Source: a virus
Strand: one strand, 5' to 3'
Virus record (IMG/VR): IMGVR_UViG_3300025770_000076
Span: 1-27,944 of that record
DNA: 27,944 nt
The translations under genes were made by a program, and so were the position numbers. Of this stretch, positions 8,588 through 18,172 are shown piece by piece (position 1 is the stretch's first letter; each line of letters opens with the position of its first letter). Below the pieces are notes generated by a model that was not told where the DNA came from, ran no database searches, and saw only the letters and a list, made by a program, of their open reading frames with translations.

Positions 8588-10863
8588 GCTTCTTTAACAT
8601 CAACGGATGGAATGTCCCGATTGTAAACGGCGGCATGTCGGAAACATCGACGCAATATGGGAACTCTGGCAAATCTTTTACAAACAGGGCACTGATTAGC
8701 AGGAGAATGAATCCAAGAACCTGGAGCGGCAGTATGCTGTTCCAGACGCCCTCTGTGGCCGATACGGTCGAGGGCCTTCTGATGGGTCGCGGGCACCACT
8801 TCCCCTTGAATACAAACTTCTGGAGCGACTCTGGGGTGGCACCAACGTCTCTGGCGAGCAAGTCCATTGTCGAAGGCGGTGGGCTACAGCGATTCGGAAC
8901 CGGTCATGCGAGTTTTACCGCAGACATGTCATTTGACGTTGGATTTCCAACAAAGAAGTGGACGGTTATTGTCTGGGCAGACAACACTGGGTCTGGAGAA
9001 TGGCATCAGCATGTTGAAACTGCGACCGGAGACACATACCAGGATGGGGTTGCCACAGCGGTGACATCTTTTATCACCGTAGCAGATGGCATCGTGACCA
9101 TTGACTATACAAACTTTCCCGCCGGGACTGTATCGAAAGATATGGACGATTTAGTCCTGCTTCCATTTAATGTTGACGCATCATTCATCGCGGACCTTTA
9201 TACCTGGCAAAACGCTGACGGCATCGTGATGCAGTGCCCGTTTGATTATCCCGGTGATTTTGCAGACAGAGTGAATGGCATAGAAGGAGTCCCAACGGCG
9301 ACGATTGCCGACCCTATAGCAGCAGGTGACCCGAATCGCAAAACTGGTAGCGGGTCACTTTTGAATATAAGCGCAGCGGACAAGGTGGAATTCCCCGGAT
9401 CTTCCCCTGGCCCCATTGAGCTAAACACCGACGATGAAATAACCGTATGCTTTTGGGTCAACCCGTCATCTGGTGCCATAGCGGCAGCTTCACCAGACCT
9501 GGCAGAGCAATTTGCCCTCACCTATGGGTGGGTGTTTTCCCTGGCAGCCGGAAACGCTCGAATATTCTATCAGCTCGTCGGCACTAGCGCGTCCATTAAT
9601 GACCCCGACAAGTTGGTTGCGGACGAATGGGCGCACCTGACCATGGTGTACTCATCTCCGACGACAACGCCCACGTTATCGCTCTATAAGAATGGTACGC
9701 TGATTGGAACAGACACTGCGACCACGATAGCAACAACGTCTTCTGCGGAGAACATATATATGGGGGACAAAGGAGGGACCGACAGTGCCCTTTGCAATAT
9801 CGACGACTTCAGGTATTACAAGCAAGCCCTTAGCGCCAACCAGATTGCCGAGATTTACTCCCACGGATTGTATGGATATGACTTCATTCCCCCGCAGGAC
9901 CGCGCCTTCTCAAAGCTGCCACGCCTTCTCGTTTCCGGTGACTGTATCGGCAGCCAGCACCCGAAAGAAGTTATCGGCAAGGTCGATTCTGAGGCATATG
10001 TCCAGCATGGTGGTACATACTCACCAAACGACCGCTCTATTAACCTGATGCTCCAAGAAGTTTCGCCGCTACAAGAGAGCGGGATATCAAGGCCAGATGC
10101 CAACTTTATCCTCGACCCCGAATTTGTCATAGACCAAATAAATGGTCCATACAGCCTCGACGCTTCCGGCGGATACGAATACGAGAAAAAAGCTGGAGCC
10201 GCAGCGCCCACGCTCGTCTACGACATAGACGACGGGTTTGGCTTTTGCCAGAGCTTTGATCCAGTCAATGCACAGGGGTTCGAGCTGCCGAGCGACCATT
10301 CTGGGTTCTCCAACCTGTCTTCAGATCTTGGTGGCCACTCCGGGGTAAGTGTCGGCGCTTGGATTTATGTTGAGAATATGACCGTCGGAACAATACTGAA
10401 TATTCCCATAAAGGCTGGACCATCTTTCAGCAAGGTCGCCTTGAACGTCCACACGGACAACGGCGGATCTATCCAATGGGGTGGCAGATCCCGGAGCGCG
10501 GATATCAACTTTCAAGGGCTGAAAAGTAACACGGACGTACTCTCTACCGGGGAATGGTATTTTATCCTCGGTACGCTCGACCTCCCAAGTGCGACTGCCT
10601 CTATATATGCAAACGTGGCATCAAAAACAACGGTTTCGCTACTGGATGAAGTTACCAGCCTGTCTTTTGGGCAGACTACTTTCTCTGCCGAGAACGGCGG
10701 GACCGGTGCTGGAACCATCCATGGCAGCGTAATCGGAACGAACGACGTGCCGCAGAATTTCGACGGGAAAATTAAGTCGGTCATGGTATGGAAAAGAGTC
10801 ATTGAAATGGATGAGATCGTAACCACCTTTCGCAAGGGATACGATAGACGGATTTTTAGATAG
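8584..10863 (+). CDS. distal tail-like protein with two LamG-like domains
   Basis: The start overlaps the previous stop (ATGA). The 759-residue product repeats the framework of the previous protein: an N-terminal block (NGWNVPIV ... LFQ ... GRGHHFPL, residues 1-75), a block ending FIADL near residue 205, and a block with GKVDSEAYVQ near residue 460. Between the last two lies a LamG/concanavalin-like jelly-roll of about 230 residues (around ITVCFWVNPSS, EWAHLTMVYSS, LYKNGTLIG and IDDFRYYKQALSANQI). A second such domain occupies about 515-759 (SVGAWIYVENM, GEWYFILGTLD, GKIKSVMVWKR). LamG-like domains in phage tails usually bind surface glycans. The protein is probably a tip component carrying adhesion modules; domain identity is by motif pattern. 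Confidence 0.65.
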   Translation: MSFFNINGWNVPIVNGGMSETSTQYGNSGKSFTNRALISRRMNPRTWSGSMLFQTPSVADTVEGLLMGRGHHFPLNTNFWSDSGVAPTSLASKSIVEGGGLQRFGTGHASFTADMSFDVGFPTKKWTVIVWADNTGSGEWHQHVETATGDTYQDGVATAVTSFITVADGIVTIDYTNFPAGTVSKDMDDLVLLPFNVDASFIADLYTWQNADGIVMQCPFDYPGDFADRVNGIEGVPTATIADPIAAGDPNRKTGSGSLLNISAADKVEFPGSSPGPIELNTDDEITVCFWVNPSSGAIAAASPDLAEQFALTYGWVFSLAAGNARIFYQLVGTSASINDPDKLVADEWAHLTMVYSSPTTTPTLSLYKNGTLIGTDTATTIATTSSAENIYMGDKGGTDSALCNIDDFRYYKQALSANQIAEIYSHGLYGYDFIPPQDRAFSKLPRLLVSGDCIGSQHPKEVIGKVDSEAYVQHGGTYSPNDRSINLMLQEVSPLQESGISRPDANFILDPEFVIDQINGPYSLDASGGYEYEKKAGAAAPTLVYDIDDGFGFCQSFDPVNAQGFELPSDHSGFSNLSSDLGGHSGVSVGAWIYVENMTVGTILNIPIKAGPSFSKVALNVHTDNGGSIQWGGRSRSADINFQGLKSNTDVLSTGEWYFILGTLDLPSATASIYANVASKTTVSLLDEVTSLSFGQTTFSAENGGTGAGTIHGSVIGTNDVPQNFDGKIKSVMVWKRVIEMDEIVTTFRKGYDRRIFR

Positions 10864-10871
10864 GAGAGAGC

Positions 10872-11114
10872 ATGTCAGGAATACGACAACCAATAAGAAA
10901 AATAATCATTGAAGTTGATGGAGAGCTGGACGTTCCAGCTCCGGGTGGAAACTTTATCGGGCAGGCTGTTTCGCTTGCAATGAGTGCCCCTGTTGTTTCC
11001 GGGTTTAAGGCTTCCATGAAGCGGGGTGAGGCATCAGAAATAACCGTTAACATTAGATGCACGACTGCTGCCGTAACAATAGTGCAGTCTGAATCAGGTG
11101 AAGAAGTAATATGA
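10872..11114 (+). CDS. small tail-region protein, unknown
   Basis: This 80-residue protein is preceded by GGAGAGAG and lies 8 bases after the previous gene; its stop TGA overlaps the ATG of the hub gene. It has no obvious signal peptide or metal site. The sequence alternates polar and hydrophobic residues (KIIIEVDGEL; EITVNIRCTTAAVTIVQ), suggesting a small beta-rich fold. Its fixed place between two tip proteins suggests a tail-tip assembly or structural role, but I do not recognise the family. Confidence 0.6.
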   Translation: MSGIRQPIRKIIIEVDGELDVPAPGGNFIGQAVSLAMSAPVVSGFKASMKRGEASEITVNIRCTTAAVTIVQSESGEEVI

Positions 11115-14100
11115 GAATGCCCCCAAACAGACGCGGAGCGCATCCAAAGCAGAGGTCTTCATCTCTGCGGGCATGGTTTTTTGACGAAACCACGGGTGTT
11201 GCATCTCCGTCTGTGTGGGGCACAACTGGCGAAAGCCTTATAGACCACCCGACTGCGACGGTGGACCCTCCGTACATATGTGCTTCTCCCATAGGCATGG
11301 GCCGCGAGTTCATTGGTGCCGATGTGATGGGTCTAGCCACCGAAACGCCTGGGTCTGACGCAACGTCCATAGCTGCATTTAAGACGCAAACAGTATCAGT
11401 CGGGTGCTGGATGTATGTGGCCGACATTGCGCCAGCGCCACCTGTCTTCAGCACTGTCCTAAAGTTCAGCGGGCCAAGCGACTCGGCAGCCGCTGCGGAC
11501 AACTATCTTTTCAGGTTGAGCATCACAACCACCCCCCTGTTTGAAATTGTGACTGAGGACGGTTCTGGCTCTATTAGCAGGTGGAGATCTACATACCAGC
11601 CACCCATGAACAGGTGGATATACGTCTGCTTTGTCAGGAAGGCCAACGTGGGTTCCCAGGTTGATTATGATTTGTACGTGAACGGACGATTCATGGAGCA
11701 GATGGGGTTAAACTCGGGCACCGGGAACAAACCAAGCAATGGGGCTAACGCGGAATGGAACATTGGTGGCCAGGTGTCATCTGTCGGGGCCTGGGGTCAG
11801 CCGTTTAGCGGTAAGATAGCCGGGGTATACGCTTGGAGCGAATCGCTCACCGCAACCCAAATAGAAGAGGACTATCGTCGCGGCCTCCTGCTTCCGTTTC
11901 ACACAAGTCAGAGCGTTAAAGTTGCGATAGAAAAACCAGACAGCAGTGGCACTGAGTTTTATTACGATGCCACGGACCTTGATGGTCTCGACTTCGTTTC
12001 AAGCTTGAGTACGTCAAACAGCCCGGACAATGCTTGCGTTCAAGGCACTGTTAAGTTTTTGCGTGAGCAGGAAAACCTGTCTCTTGCCTATCTTAAGAAT
12101 GACACAAGGTTAAACCTTCAGTCTCCAGATTCAGATCTTACGACGACGGAAAAGTTCATTGAGATAAACCGTGGCATCAAAATATACACGGCTACAATGC
12201 CTCTTGGTATTCAAGCCAGTGGCAGTGATTATTGGCAGTTTTTGGATGGCACGATTGACGGGGTTGATTGGGGCACTGAAGAGACCTCCGTTATGTTTCG
12301 GGATAAGGGTGGGGTTCTTGTTGATACGTTCATTGAGACTGATGCGTTTTACGGCAATGAGCCTGACGCCGTTCCTCCCCTCAAGTATGCCGCCGAGATA
12401 ATGGGCGAAATACTGGCGGCGAACAGCGACACCAATAAAACAGATTCATACGTTGATCCTGGAGCCCCCGTGTCTCTTGTTGATGCCCCTTACGAGTGGG
12501 CCGTTAATAAGTATATTCAAAAGCGCGAACCCGTCATGGTCGCCATCAGGACCATTGCAGGGCAGTTTGGTCATGACGTTAAGTACAGGTGGGATGAGGA
12601 TACCGAGTCATTTAAACTTGTGATTTATGAGCCGGAGCGCGACTCTTTGACCATATCGTCTCTTTTCTCGCCTGAAGATATCAAGTCCGTTTCAAAGGCG
12701 GAGCTGGCGGGCCAACGCATAAGGAATGTTGTGCGTGTTTCGTATGATTCTGGGGAAACAGATCAATCCGTGCAGGATGCTAATGTGACTGCCTTTGGCT
12801 CTCTTCCTGCGGGGATAACTTATGCAGGACCGTCAGCCAGCGTGGGCCCACCCCCGCCGTTTGGGTATGAGGTCAATGGGACAACTGCCGTAAACCCAAG
12901 TGAAGAGGATGAGGAGACTCCTGGGTATGTTGAGCTGAAGAATGACGCATCAATGGCGGCCTACGGCAGAAGGTTCATGGAAGTACAAGAGTCCTCAACC
13001 AGCCAGATAAATACGGTCACCGAGGCCATAAAAATGGGCATTTCCATGATATTGGATTTGTCGGACCCAGAGTTCGACCATTCCGTAACCATACCCATAA
13101 TGCCATCGCTTGACATCCATGACATCATCGGGTTTCAGCCAAACAGTTACCTGTACACTGAATCCCAGTATCTGGCTGTCGCAAACATAACCCACAACTT
13201 CCAAGAAGATGCGACCACCACCATCTCCCTTCGAGGTAAACCCAATCTTGGGTTTAAACGATGGCTTGCACTTGAGTCTCGCGGCGCACCAAACCCAGCG
13301 AACACCCCGATGGAAGCATCGAACAGCTTAACCAAGGCCCAAAAGCTACAGTCTGTTCAGTCCGTCCTCGGCAAGACGCAGATGAACCTCGGTGGCAGGT
13401 TTACACAGGTCCGAAACAATTCGTTTATGACCTGGGCTGACGGAAGGCTGAATCCGCCTACTGCGTGGACAATGCAGTCCGGCACGGACTGGGATAATAG
13501 TGAAATAAAGGCCACTACGACTTCTCTTACTGGCGGGCTGTCTATATCTATGCACACATCAAGGCGTATAGAGTCAGATCTTATTCCCTTGGACGGCAAT
13601 TCAAACGTCCCCTATTGTTTGGAGGTTAGGTGGCAACGTATTGCTGGTTCAGGTGGCGCGGCTCGGCCAAACATTACTATAAAGTGGTACGATGGAGATG
13701 GGGCACTTTTGTCATCCTCCGGACCCTTTGCGGATGCTTACGGAACCGCTGCAGAATGGGTCACTCAGAGATACCAGGGGATACTTCCTGAAGACGGTCT
13801 GAGTTCTGACGCACGGTACGCGCGTATAAACGTCGGCAAAGAGCTTTCTGGGGCAGCGGAAGAGGTGATATTTGACAGTATATCTATTTACAGGAACGCC
13901 CCTGCCTTTAGATCTTATTACACGGCAGTAGGAAATGCCTGGTCGGCCTCTACGATCAGAGCTGACTCAAGCGCCCCTCCCGCTGCCACAGATGTTTTAA
14001 ATATAACATTTTCCGATGTTGCAAGTTCAGGCGCATTTGACTTTGGGGGCAGCATAATAAAAGATCAGGCGGGGTCTGGGTCTGACGATGGCACGTATTT

Positions 14101-14494
14101 TCTCGTACCATCTGATGGGTACTACAGCATAGATGGATCTTTTTATGTTAGGTTTACAACAGCCGACACGAACATTCGCCAGTTGACGATAGGTGTTCAG
14201 GCCAGAGTCGGCGCTGATTATGATGTGAGCGGAAAGGGGAATTCCCCAGGAACCGTGGTGGCGGCCTCAAGTCAGCTCTATGAGATAGATTTTAACGGAG
14301 TAGCCTATGACAGCTATGTTCCCCTAAGATTATCCTCATCAAATCTTTTTTTAAGCAAGGGAGATAAACTCTCCTTCACTGTTTCGGCCCTTAATGAGAA
14401 GGCGTCCGGGCTCAGTGTCTCTCTATCCCTTTTGGATTCGGGACCGCTCGGGGACAACTCTTTCATGTCTGTAAAATTTGCAGAAAACGATTAA
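11111..14494 (+). CDS. tail hub / tail-tip protein with LamG-like, CBM-like and C1q-like domains
   Basis: This 1127-residue protein is the largest tip component and starts by overlapping the previous stop. Residues about 15-260 form a LamG-like domain (SVGCWMYVADI; RWIYVCFVRK; GVYAWSESLTATQIEEDY). The central part, about 275-720, has the features of a tail hub protein: AIRTIAGQFGHDVKYRW near residue 478, RNVVRVSYDSGE near 537, and ITHNFQEDATTTISL near 690. Residues about 770-932 look like a carbohydrate-binding jelly-roll. Residues about 935-1127 resemble a C1q/TNF-like trimeric head (FLVPSDGYYSIDGSF; LSKGDKLSFTVS). The hub normally closes the tail channel and anchors receptor-binding proteins; here adhesion domains flank it at both ends. 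Hub assignment is inferred; the domain order is read from the sequence. Confidence 0.65.
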   Translation: MRMPPNRRGAHPKQRSSSLRAWFFDETTGVASPSVWGTTGESLIDHPTATVDPPYICASPIGMGREFIGADVMGLATETPGSDATSIAAFKTQTVSVGCWMYVADIAPAPPVFSTVLKFSGPSDSAAAADNYLFRLSITTTPLFEIVTEDGSGSISRWRSTYQPPMNRWIYVCFVRKANVGSQVDYDLYVNGRFMEQMGLNSGTGNKPSNGANAEWNIGGQVSSVGAWGQPFSGKIAGVYAWSESLTATQIEEDYRRGLLLPFHTSQSVKVAIEKPDSSGTEFYYDATDLDGLDFVSSLSTSNSPDNACVQGTVKFLREQENLSLAYLKNDTRLNLQSPDSDLTTTEKFIEINRGIKIYTATMPLGIQASGSDYWQFLDGTIDGVDWGTEETSVMFRDKGGVLVDTFIETDAFYGNEPDAVPPLKYAAEIMGEILAANSDTNKTDSYVDPGAPVSLVDAPYEWAVNKYIQKREPVMVAIRTIAGQFGHDVKYRWDEDTESFKLVIYEPERDSLTISSLFSPEDIKSVSKAELAGQRIRNVVRVSYDSGETDQSVQDANVTAFGSLPAGITYAGPSASVGPPPPFGYEVNGTTAVNPSEEDEETPGYVELKNDASMAAYGRRFMEVQESSTSQINTVTEAIKMGISMILDLSDPEFDHSVTIPIMPSLDIHDIIGFQPNSYLYTESQYLAVANITHNFQEDATTTISLRGKPNLGFKRWLALESRGAPNPANTPMEASNSLTKAQKLQSVQSVLGKTQMNLGGRFTQVRNNSFMTWADGRLNPPTAWTMQSGTDWDNSEIKATTTSLTGGLSISMHTSRRIESDLIPLDGNSNVPYCLEVRWQRIAGSGGAARPNITIKWYDGDGALLSSSGPFADAYGTAAEWVTQRYQGILPEDGLSSDARYARINVGKELSGAAEEVIFDSISIYRNAPAFRSYYTAVGNAWSASTIRADSSAPPAATDVLNITFSDVASSGAFDFGGSIIKDQAGSGSDDGTYFLVPSDGYYSIDGSFYVRFTTADTNIRQLTIGVQARVGADYDVSGKGNSPGTVVAASSQLYEIDFNGVAYDSYVPLRLSSSNLFLSKGDKLSFTVSALNEKASGLSVSLSLLDSGPLGDNSFMSVKFAEND

Positions 14495-14541
14495 TTTAAG
14501 GATTCACCTTTCGATTTGATAGATTATTTTTGGAGGATTAG

Positions 14542-16689
14542 ATGCCCACAGCAGGACTGCTACAAAGAACCGGAAACGTCGTCTGGGTAGACGCCGTCAA
14601 CGGCAATGATGCCAGCGGTACGTCTGGCGACCCTCTGCACCCGTTTTTGACGGTTGGCGCAGCTTTGGCTGTTGCTGTGTCTGGTGATGAGATCTTGGTA
14701 TATCCAGGTACCTACGCTGAGTCTGGGCTCACTGTGCCGGCTGGGACAACCCTAAAAAGCTCTGGCGGATACCAGGTTACGCGCATCGGAGACGTATCGG
14801 CTGTTGCGGACATTGTAACCCTTTCGGCAGACTCGCAGATTGAGGGATTTGCTGTTGACTGCCCGGACACCCTGGGATTATCGGGTGTCTTGTTTGATGG
14901 TGGCGTTTCTAGTGCATCATCGATATACAACTGCCAGTTTCACGGCGATGGGGCTGTGGGCCAAGGGAACGGGCTGCGAAAAATAGGCGGCGGCAAGATT
15001 ATCGGAGCTGAGATACGTTTTGACACTGGCGGCCTGCGTTCGTGTATGGTCAACGAAAGCGGCGTTATTGCAGTTGAGTCGATACATGTTCCTCCCGGTC
15101 CTGGAACGATTGACGCTGTTGTGAGAGGGGAATCGGCTGGCAGGTTTCAGATTGCCGACTTTAACGTCGGATCACCGAATGTTACCGATGGCGTCTACTG
15201 CGATGGAACCTCGACAACTTTGATATTCGGAATCAATACCCTTGACCTGTCAAACAGTATTCACATAGTCAGCGATGGGATAAACCTTTCTGTCCTCGGT
15301 GGGAAGATGGACCAGTCGGCGTTTGCCGTACTGGCTGACCCAGCCCTTCTCGGCACCGGTACAGTTGTTCGCATTACTGCAAATCATGAAACGGCTTACA
15401 ACTTTCCCCCTGCGATGCTGAACTCTGACTTTGGCTTGAGTTTCTTCCGAGAGCAAAATGACACCAGCTTTTCGCAACAAAGGACATTCGGTGTTGACTC
15501 CGTTTTTGGATTCCCAGAAAAGGGATCTAGCGTGTACGCTGGAAGCGGTTCGCCATATGCGGACGGGATAAAAGTCGTCACCTCGAACGCCACAGGCACT
15601 GGTGGCCTCGTGGATGTTACGGCAGACGCTTCGAGTATTTCTGGGTCAACGATCACGTTTCAGGGAACTGCCGCAGGACACAGGATATATTTCGGGTCAT
15701 TGCGACAGGATACAGCTTCAGTGATTAAGCACTGGGGACTTCAAATAGCCCAAAGCGCCGCTGGGGTGGGTGGGTCTTACGAGTTTAAGATTTGGAATGG
15801 AGCCGCGTGGGAGAATGTCGGCGTCGAAGCCGTAAGCGAAGAAGAATCATACCGATATGCGAATGATGTGTTTCTTCGCGCATCCTCTGAGGAGGAGCTG
15901 CATTACGGCATTGACGATGATTCAACGTGGGCAACCACGTCAGTGGATGCAGTAACGGCATATTGGTCATGCGTCGAAATCATTTCTGCCCCATCTGTGC
16001 TTCCCACATTTGAGCGGACCTGGCTGACGCCTTCCACTTCACAAATAAATAGGAGAGGGCGAAAAACAGCATCCGGTCTTGCGAAGTGGCGCGGAACCCT
16101 TTCTGCCAGTGGAAATGTTTTCGGTGAAAGCGGCGGGGTTGTTTTGGCCAATGTTGACGTTGGGTCTGGAGGGACTCCGACAGGTTGGACACACCCAATG
16201 CCGAACAGCAGGCTCAATCAAACGGGTGATGCGATTTACTTCCAATTCGCAATCCCTGAAGGCATCTGCACGGCCCATCCCTTGGACATGTCCGTCGTCT
16301 ACAAGGTTGATGGGTCAACCCCTATCACTGTTGCGCCGGAGCTTACGATGTCTGTCTACACGGCAGAGGTCGCTGGGAATCTGGTGGCAGACCCAGCAGG
16401 CGGTATCGATCCAACCCCAAGAATACTGGCAAACACGGATGTCTTAACGACTGGTATCGCAGAGTTTGACGCCCAGAACCTAGTGCCTGCGGGGGCGGTC
16501 CTTCCCGCAACATATGATGACTACGCGATTGACCAGGAGTTCGCCGCATTCGATGCGTCATCATATTACGAAGGCGACGTTTTGTTTGTCCGTGTCGAAC
16601 TGACCGACGATGGGACGCCAAACCAGGATGTGATCATTATCGCCCTTGTCGTTAACGGAATAAAGTTTAGCCTTGGAGGAGCGTTGTAA
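14542..16689 (+). CDS. beta-helix tail fibre / tailspike-like protein
   Basis: A GGAGG precedes the ATG after a 47-base gap in which I see only A/T-rich sequence. The first part of this 715-residue protein has the signature of right-handed beta-helix (pectin-lyase-like, DUF1565-like) proteins: WVDAVNGNDASGTSGDP at about residues 14-30, then PFLTVGAALAVAV and DEILVYPGTYAE. Short repeating beta-strand turns follow to about residue 300. The C-terminal 400 residues are beta-rich and unrecognised (SYEFKIWNGAAWENVGVE; TERTW-like and YEGDVLFVRVELTDDG segments). Such proteins bind or cleave surface polysaccharides. I see no clear catalytic dyad, so enzymatic activity is open. The stop shares its last A with the next ATG. 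Confidence 0.6.
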   Translation: MPTAGLLQRTGNVVWVDAVNGNDASGTSGDPLHPFLTVGAALAVAVSGDEILVYPGTYAESGLTVPAGTTLKSSGGYQVTRIGDVSAVADIVTLSADSQIEGFAVDCPDTLGLSGVLFDGGVSSASSIYNCQFHGDGAVGQGNGLRKIGGGKIIGAEIRFDTGGLRSCMVNESGVIAVESIHVPPGPGTIDAVVRGESAGRFQIADFNVGSPNVTDGVYCDGTSTTLIFGINTLDLSNSIHIVSDGINLSVLGGKMDQSAFAVLADPALLGTGTVVRITANHETAYNFPPAMLNSDFGLSFFREQNDTSFSQQRTFGVDSVFGFPEKGSSVYAGSGSPYADGIKVVTSNATGTGGLVDVTADASSISGSTITFQGTAAGHRIYFGSLRQDTASVIKHWGLQIAQSAAGVGGSYEFKIWNGAAWENVGVEAVSEEESYRYANDVFLRASSEEELHYGIDDDSTWATTSVDAVTAYWSCVEIISAPSVLPTFERTWLTPSTSQINRRGRKTASGLAKWRGTLSASGNVFGESGGVVLANVDVGSGGTPTGWTHPMPNSRLNQTGDAIYFQFAIPEGICTAHPLDMSVVYKVDGSTPITVAPELTMSVYTAEVAGNLVADPAGGIDPTPRILANTDVLTTGIAEFDAQNLVPAGAVLPATYDDYAIDQEFAAFDASSYYEGDVLFVRVELTDDGTPNQDVIIIALVVNGIKFSLGGAL

Positions 16690-18170
16690 TGGCTGGTGCA
16701 TGGAAAGAACTTTTTGCTCAAACATTCTCGTCGTCCTCGTCGATACCGATTACACATAATCTTGACCGTGTGCAACTTGGAGCCATGGTCCTGGTTGACG
16801 GTGTATCTCGAACAGACTTGATTGATGTCATTGAGCTTTCGTCGGCAGATCCACGAAATGCTCTAACCATAACGCTGACAGGTTCTCATTCTGGGACAGT
16901 GGTTTTGGTCGATATGAACGTCGCCCTGGCGTCGATTCGGAACCCAGGCGAAACGGCATCTCTGCAAACCACGTCTGTTGATGGAATCTTGGACACCATT
17001 GTGGACGCAAAGGGTGACCTGATTGTTGCAACGGCTGCGGACACTGTTGCGAGATTTCCGGTGGGGTCAACAAGGCAGGTTCTGACGGCAAACAGCGTTC
17101 AGCCCTCGGGGCTTTCATGGGTTGACCTGCCAGAAGCTGCTTTCGCAAACTATTATAATTCTGTTTCTTATGCCGGGATTACCACGTCGGCTAGCACCCT
17201 CCCTTTCAACACGGCAAGAATAACGAATGCGGCTTTCACCCTAAGCGGATCTTCCGAGCTTACCATTAACGCGAATGGTACATATCGTATCGATTTCGGG
17301 TGTTCTTCAAGCGAGACAAGTAATAACGACGCAACTGTTGGGTTCTGGGTGGAGCTAGACACGGGCGGTGGTTTTGCCGAGGTTGGCGGAACTAGATCTA
17401 GGTGGTTTCACGACTCAGGCGAAGAAGAGGGTGGAAATTCCGGGTTTGCCATCTTGGAGCTGAACGCCTCCGACGTGATTCGCATTAGGGGTCAGGTTGT
17501 TGATGGCAGCGATCAGGTAAACACGCTTGCCAACAGCCTTCGCCTAAGCATCCAAACGGTGGGAGCGAACGGGGCAGCAGGAGCGACGGGTCCACAAGGC
17601 CCAGCAGGGTCCGGCAGCAGTATTATTGTCGAGGATGAGGGTTCAGTTGTTGCGGGTGGCCCTCATACAAACCTTGACTTTGTTGGCGATGCGGTCACCG
17701 TAACGGACGCAGGAAGCGGGGTGGCCAACATTTCTATAGACGGCTTCACCCCGAACGTATCTCAGTACCGACAGACCGGCAATCTAACTATCAACACAAC
17801 GGCAACAACGGTGGTTCTGAACGCTAACGACTTTCAGGACTCAAGCTACACTCGGTCAGGCGAGAATGTAACGATCAACACGGCTGGCGTTTACCGAATT
17901 TCATACTCCATAATGTTTGACACGAATGCAAATGCTCGAAGAACCGTTGATGGATGGGTGGAGAACAATACGGTCGAAATCGTTCCTTCTAGGTCGTCCT
18001 CTTATTCTCGTAACACCATTGACGACACTGCCAACAGCAGCGCTGCGTTTTTGGTCCAGCTTGCCGCCTCTGATGTCGTTCGCCTGAGATGCCAGTCAAC
18101 TGGTACAAACGGAACGGCAATCGGCCAGGGCAACAGGATGTGGTTAACCCTAGAATTTGTGAGGTCGTAA
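16689..18170 (+). CDS. tail fibre with two C1q-like domains and a collagen-like linker
   Basis: The ATG overlaps the previous stop (TAATG). Residues about 1-90 form an N-terminal domain (ITHNLDRVQLGAMVLVDG). Residues about 98-145 hold the motif DAKGDLIVATAADTVARF and QVLTANS...GLSWV, which recurs in phage tail fibre proteins. Two similar beta-sandwich domains with C1q/TNF-like pattern follow (residues ~150-290 and ~355-493): NANGTYRIDFG against NTAGVYRISYS, and LELNASDVIRIR against VQLAASDVVRLR. Between them are five perfect collagen-like Gly-X-Y triplets. The pattern indicates a trimeric fibre carrying a duplicated receptor-binding head. Internal duplication and collagen motif are direct observations; receptor binding is inferred. 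Confidence 0.72.
   Translation: MAGAWKELFAQTFSSSSSIPITHNLDRVQLGAMVLVDGVSRTDLIDVIELSSADPRNALTITLTGSHSGTVVLVDMNVALASIRNPGETASLQTTSVDGILDTIVDAKGDLIVATAADTVARFPVGSTRQVLTANSVQPSGLSWVDLPEAAFANYYNSVSYAGITTSASTLPFNTARITNAAFTLSGSSELTINANGTYRIDFGCSSSETSNNDATVGFWVELDTGGGFAEVGGTRSRWFHDSGEEEGGNSGFAILELNASDVIRIRGQVVDGSDQVNTLANSLRLSIQTVGANGAAGATGPQGPAGSGSSIIVEDEGSVVAGGPHTNLDFVGDAVTVTDAGSGVANISIDGFTPNVSQYRQTGNLTINTTATTVVLNANDFQDSSYTRSGENVTINTAGVYRISYSIMFDTNANARRTVDGWVENNTVEIVPSRSSSYSRNTIDDTANSSAAFLVQLAASDVVRLRCQSTGTNGTAIGQGNRMWLTLEFVRS
17562..17609 (+). repeat. collagen-like Gly-X-Y repeat within the fibre gene
   Basis: The frame reads GAN GAA GAT GPQ GPA G: five uninterrupted Gly-X-Y triplets plus a Gly. 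Short collagen-like runs in phage fibres trimerise the chains and act as stiff spacers. Here it joins the two C1q-like domains. Confidence 0.85.
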
Positions 18171-18172
18171 AA

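Noticed and set aside
11111-18170. Diversity-generating retroelement target in receptor-binding genes
   Set aside because: I found no reverse transcriptase gene, no template repeat, and no adenine-biased variable end in the window.
18089-18172. Longer start for the Cys/His protein
   Set aside because: It would sit inside the fibre gene, and a better placed ATG two bases after the fibre stop exists at 18173.
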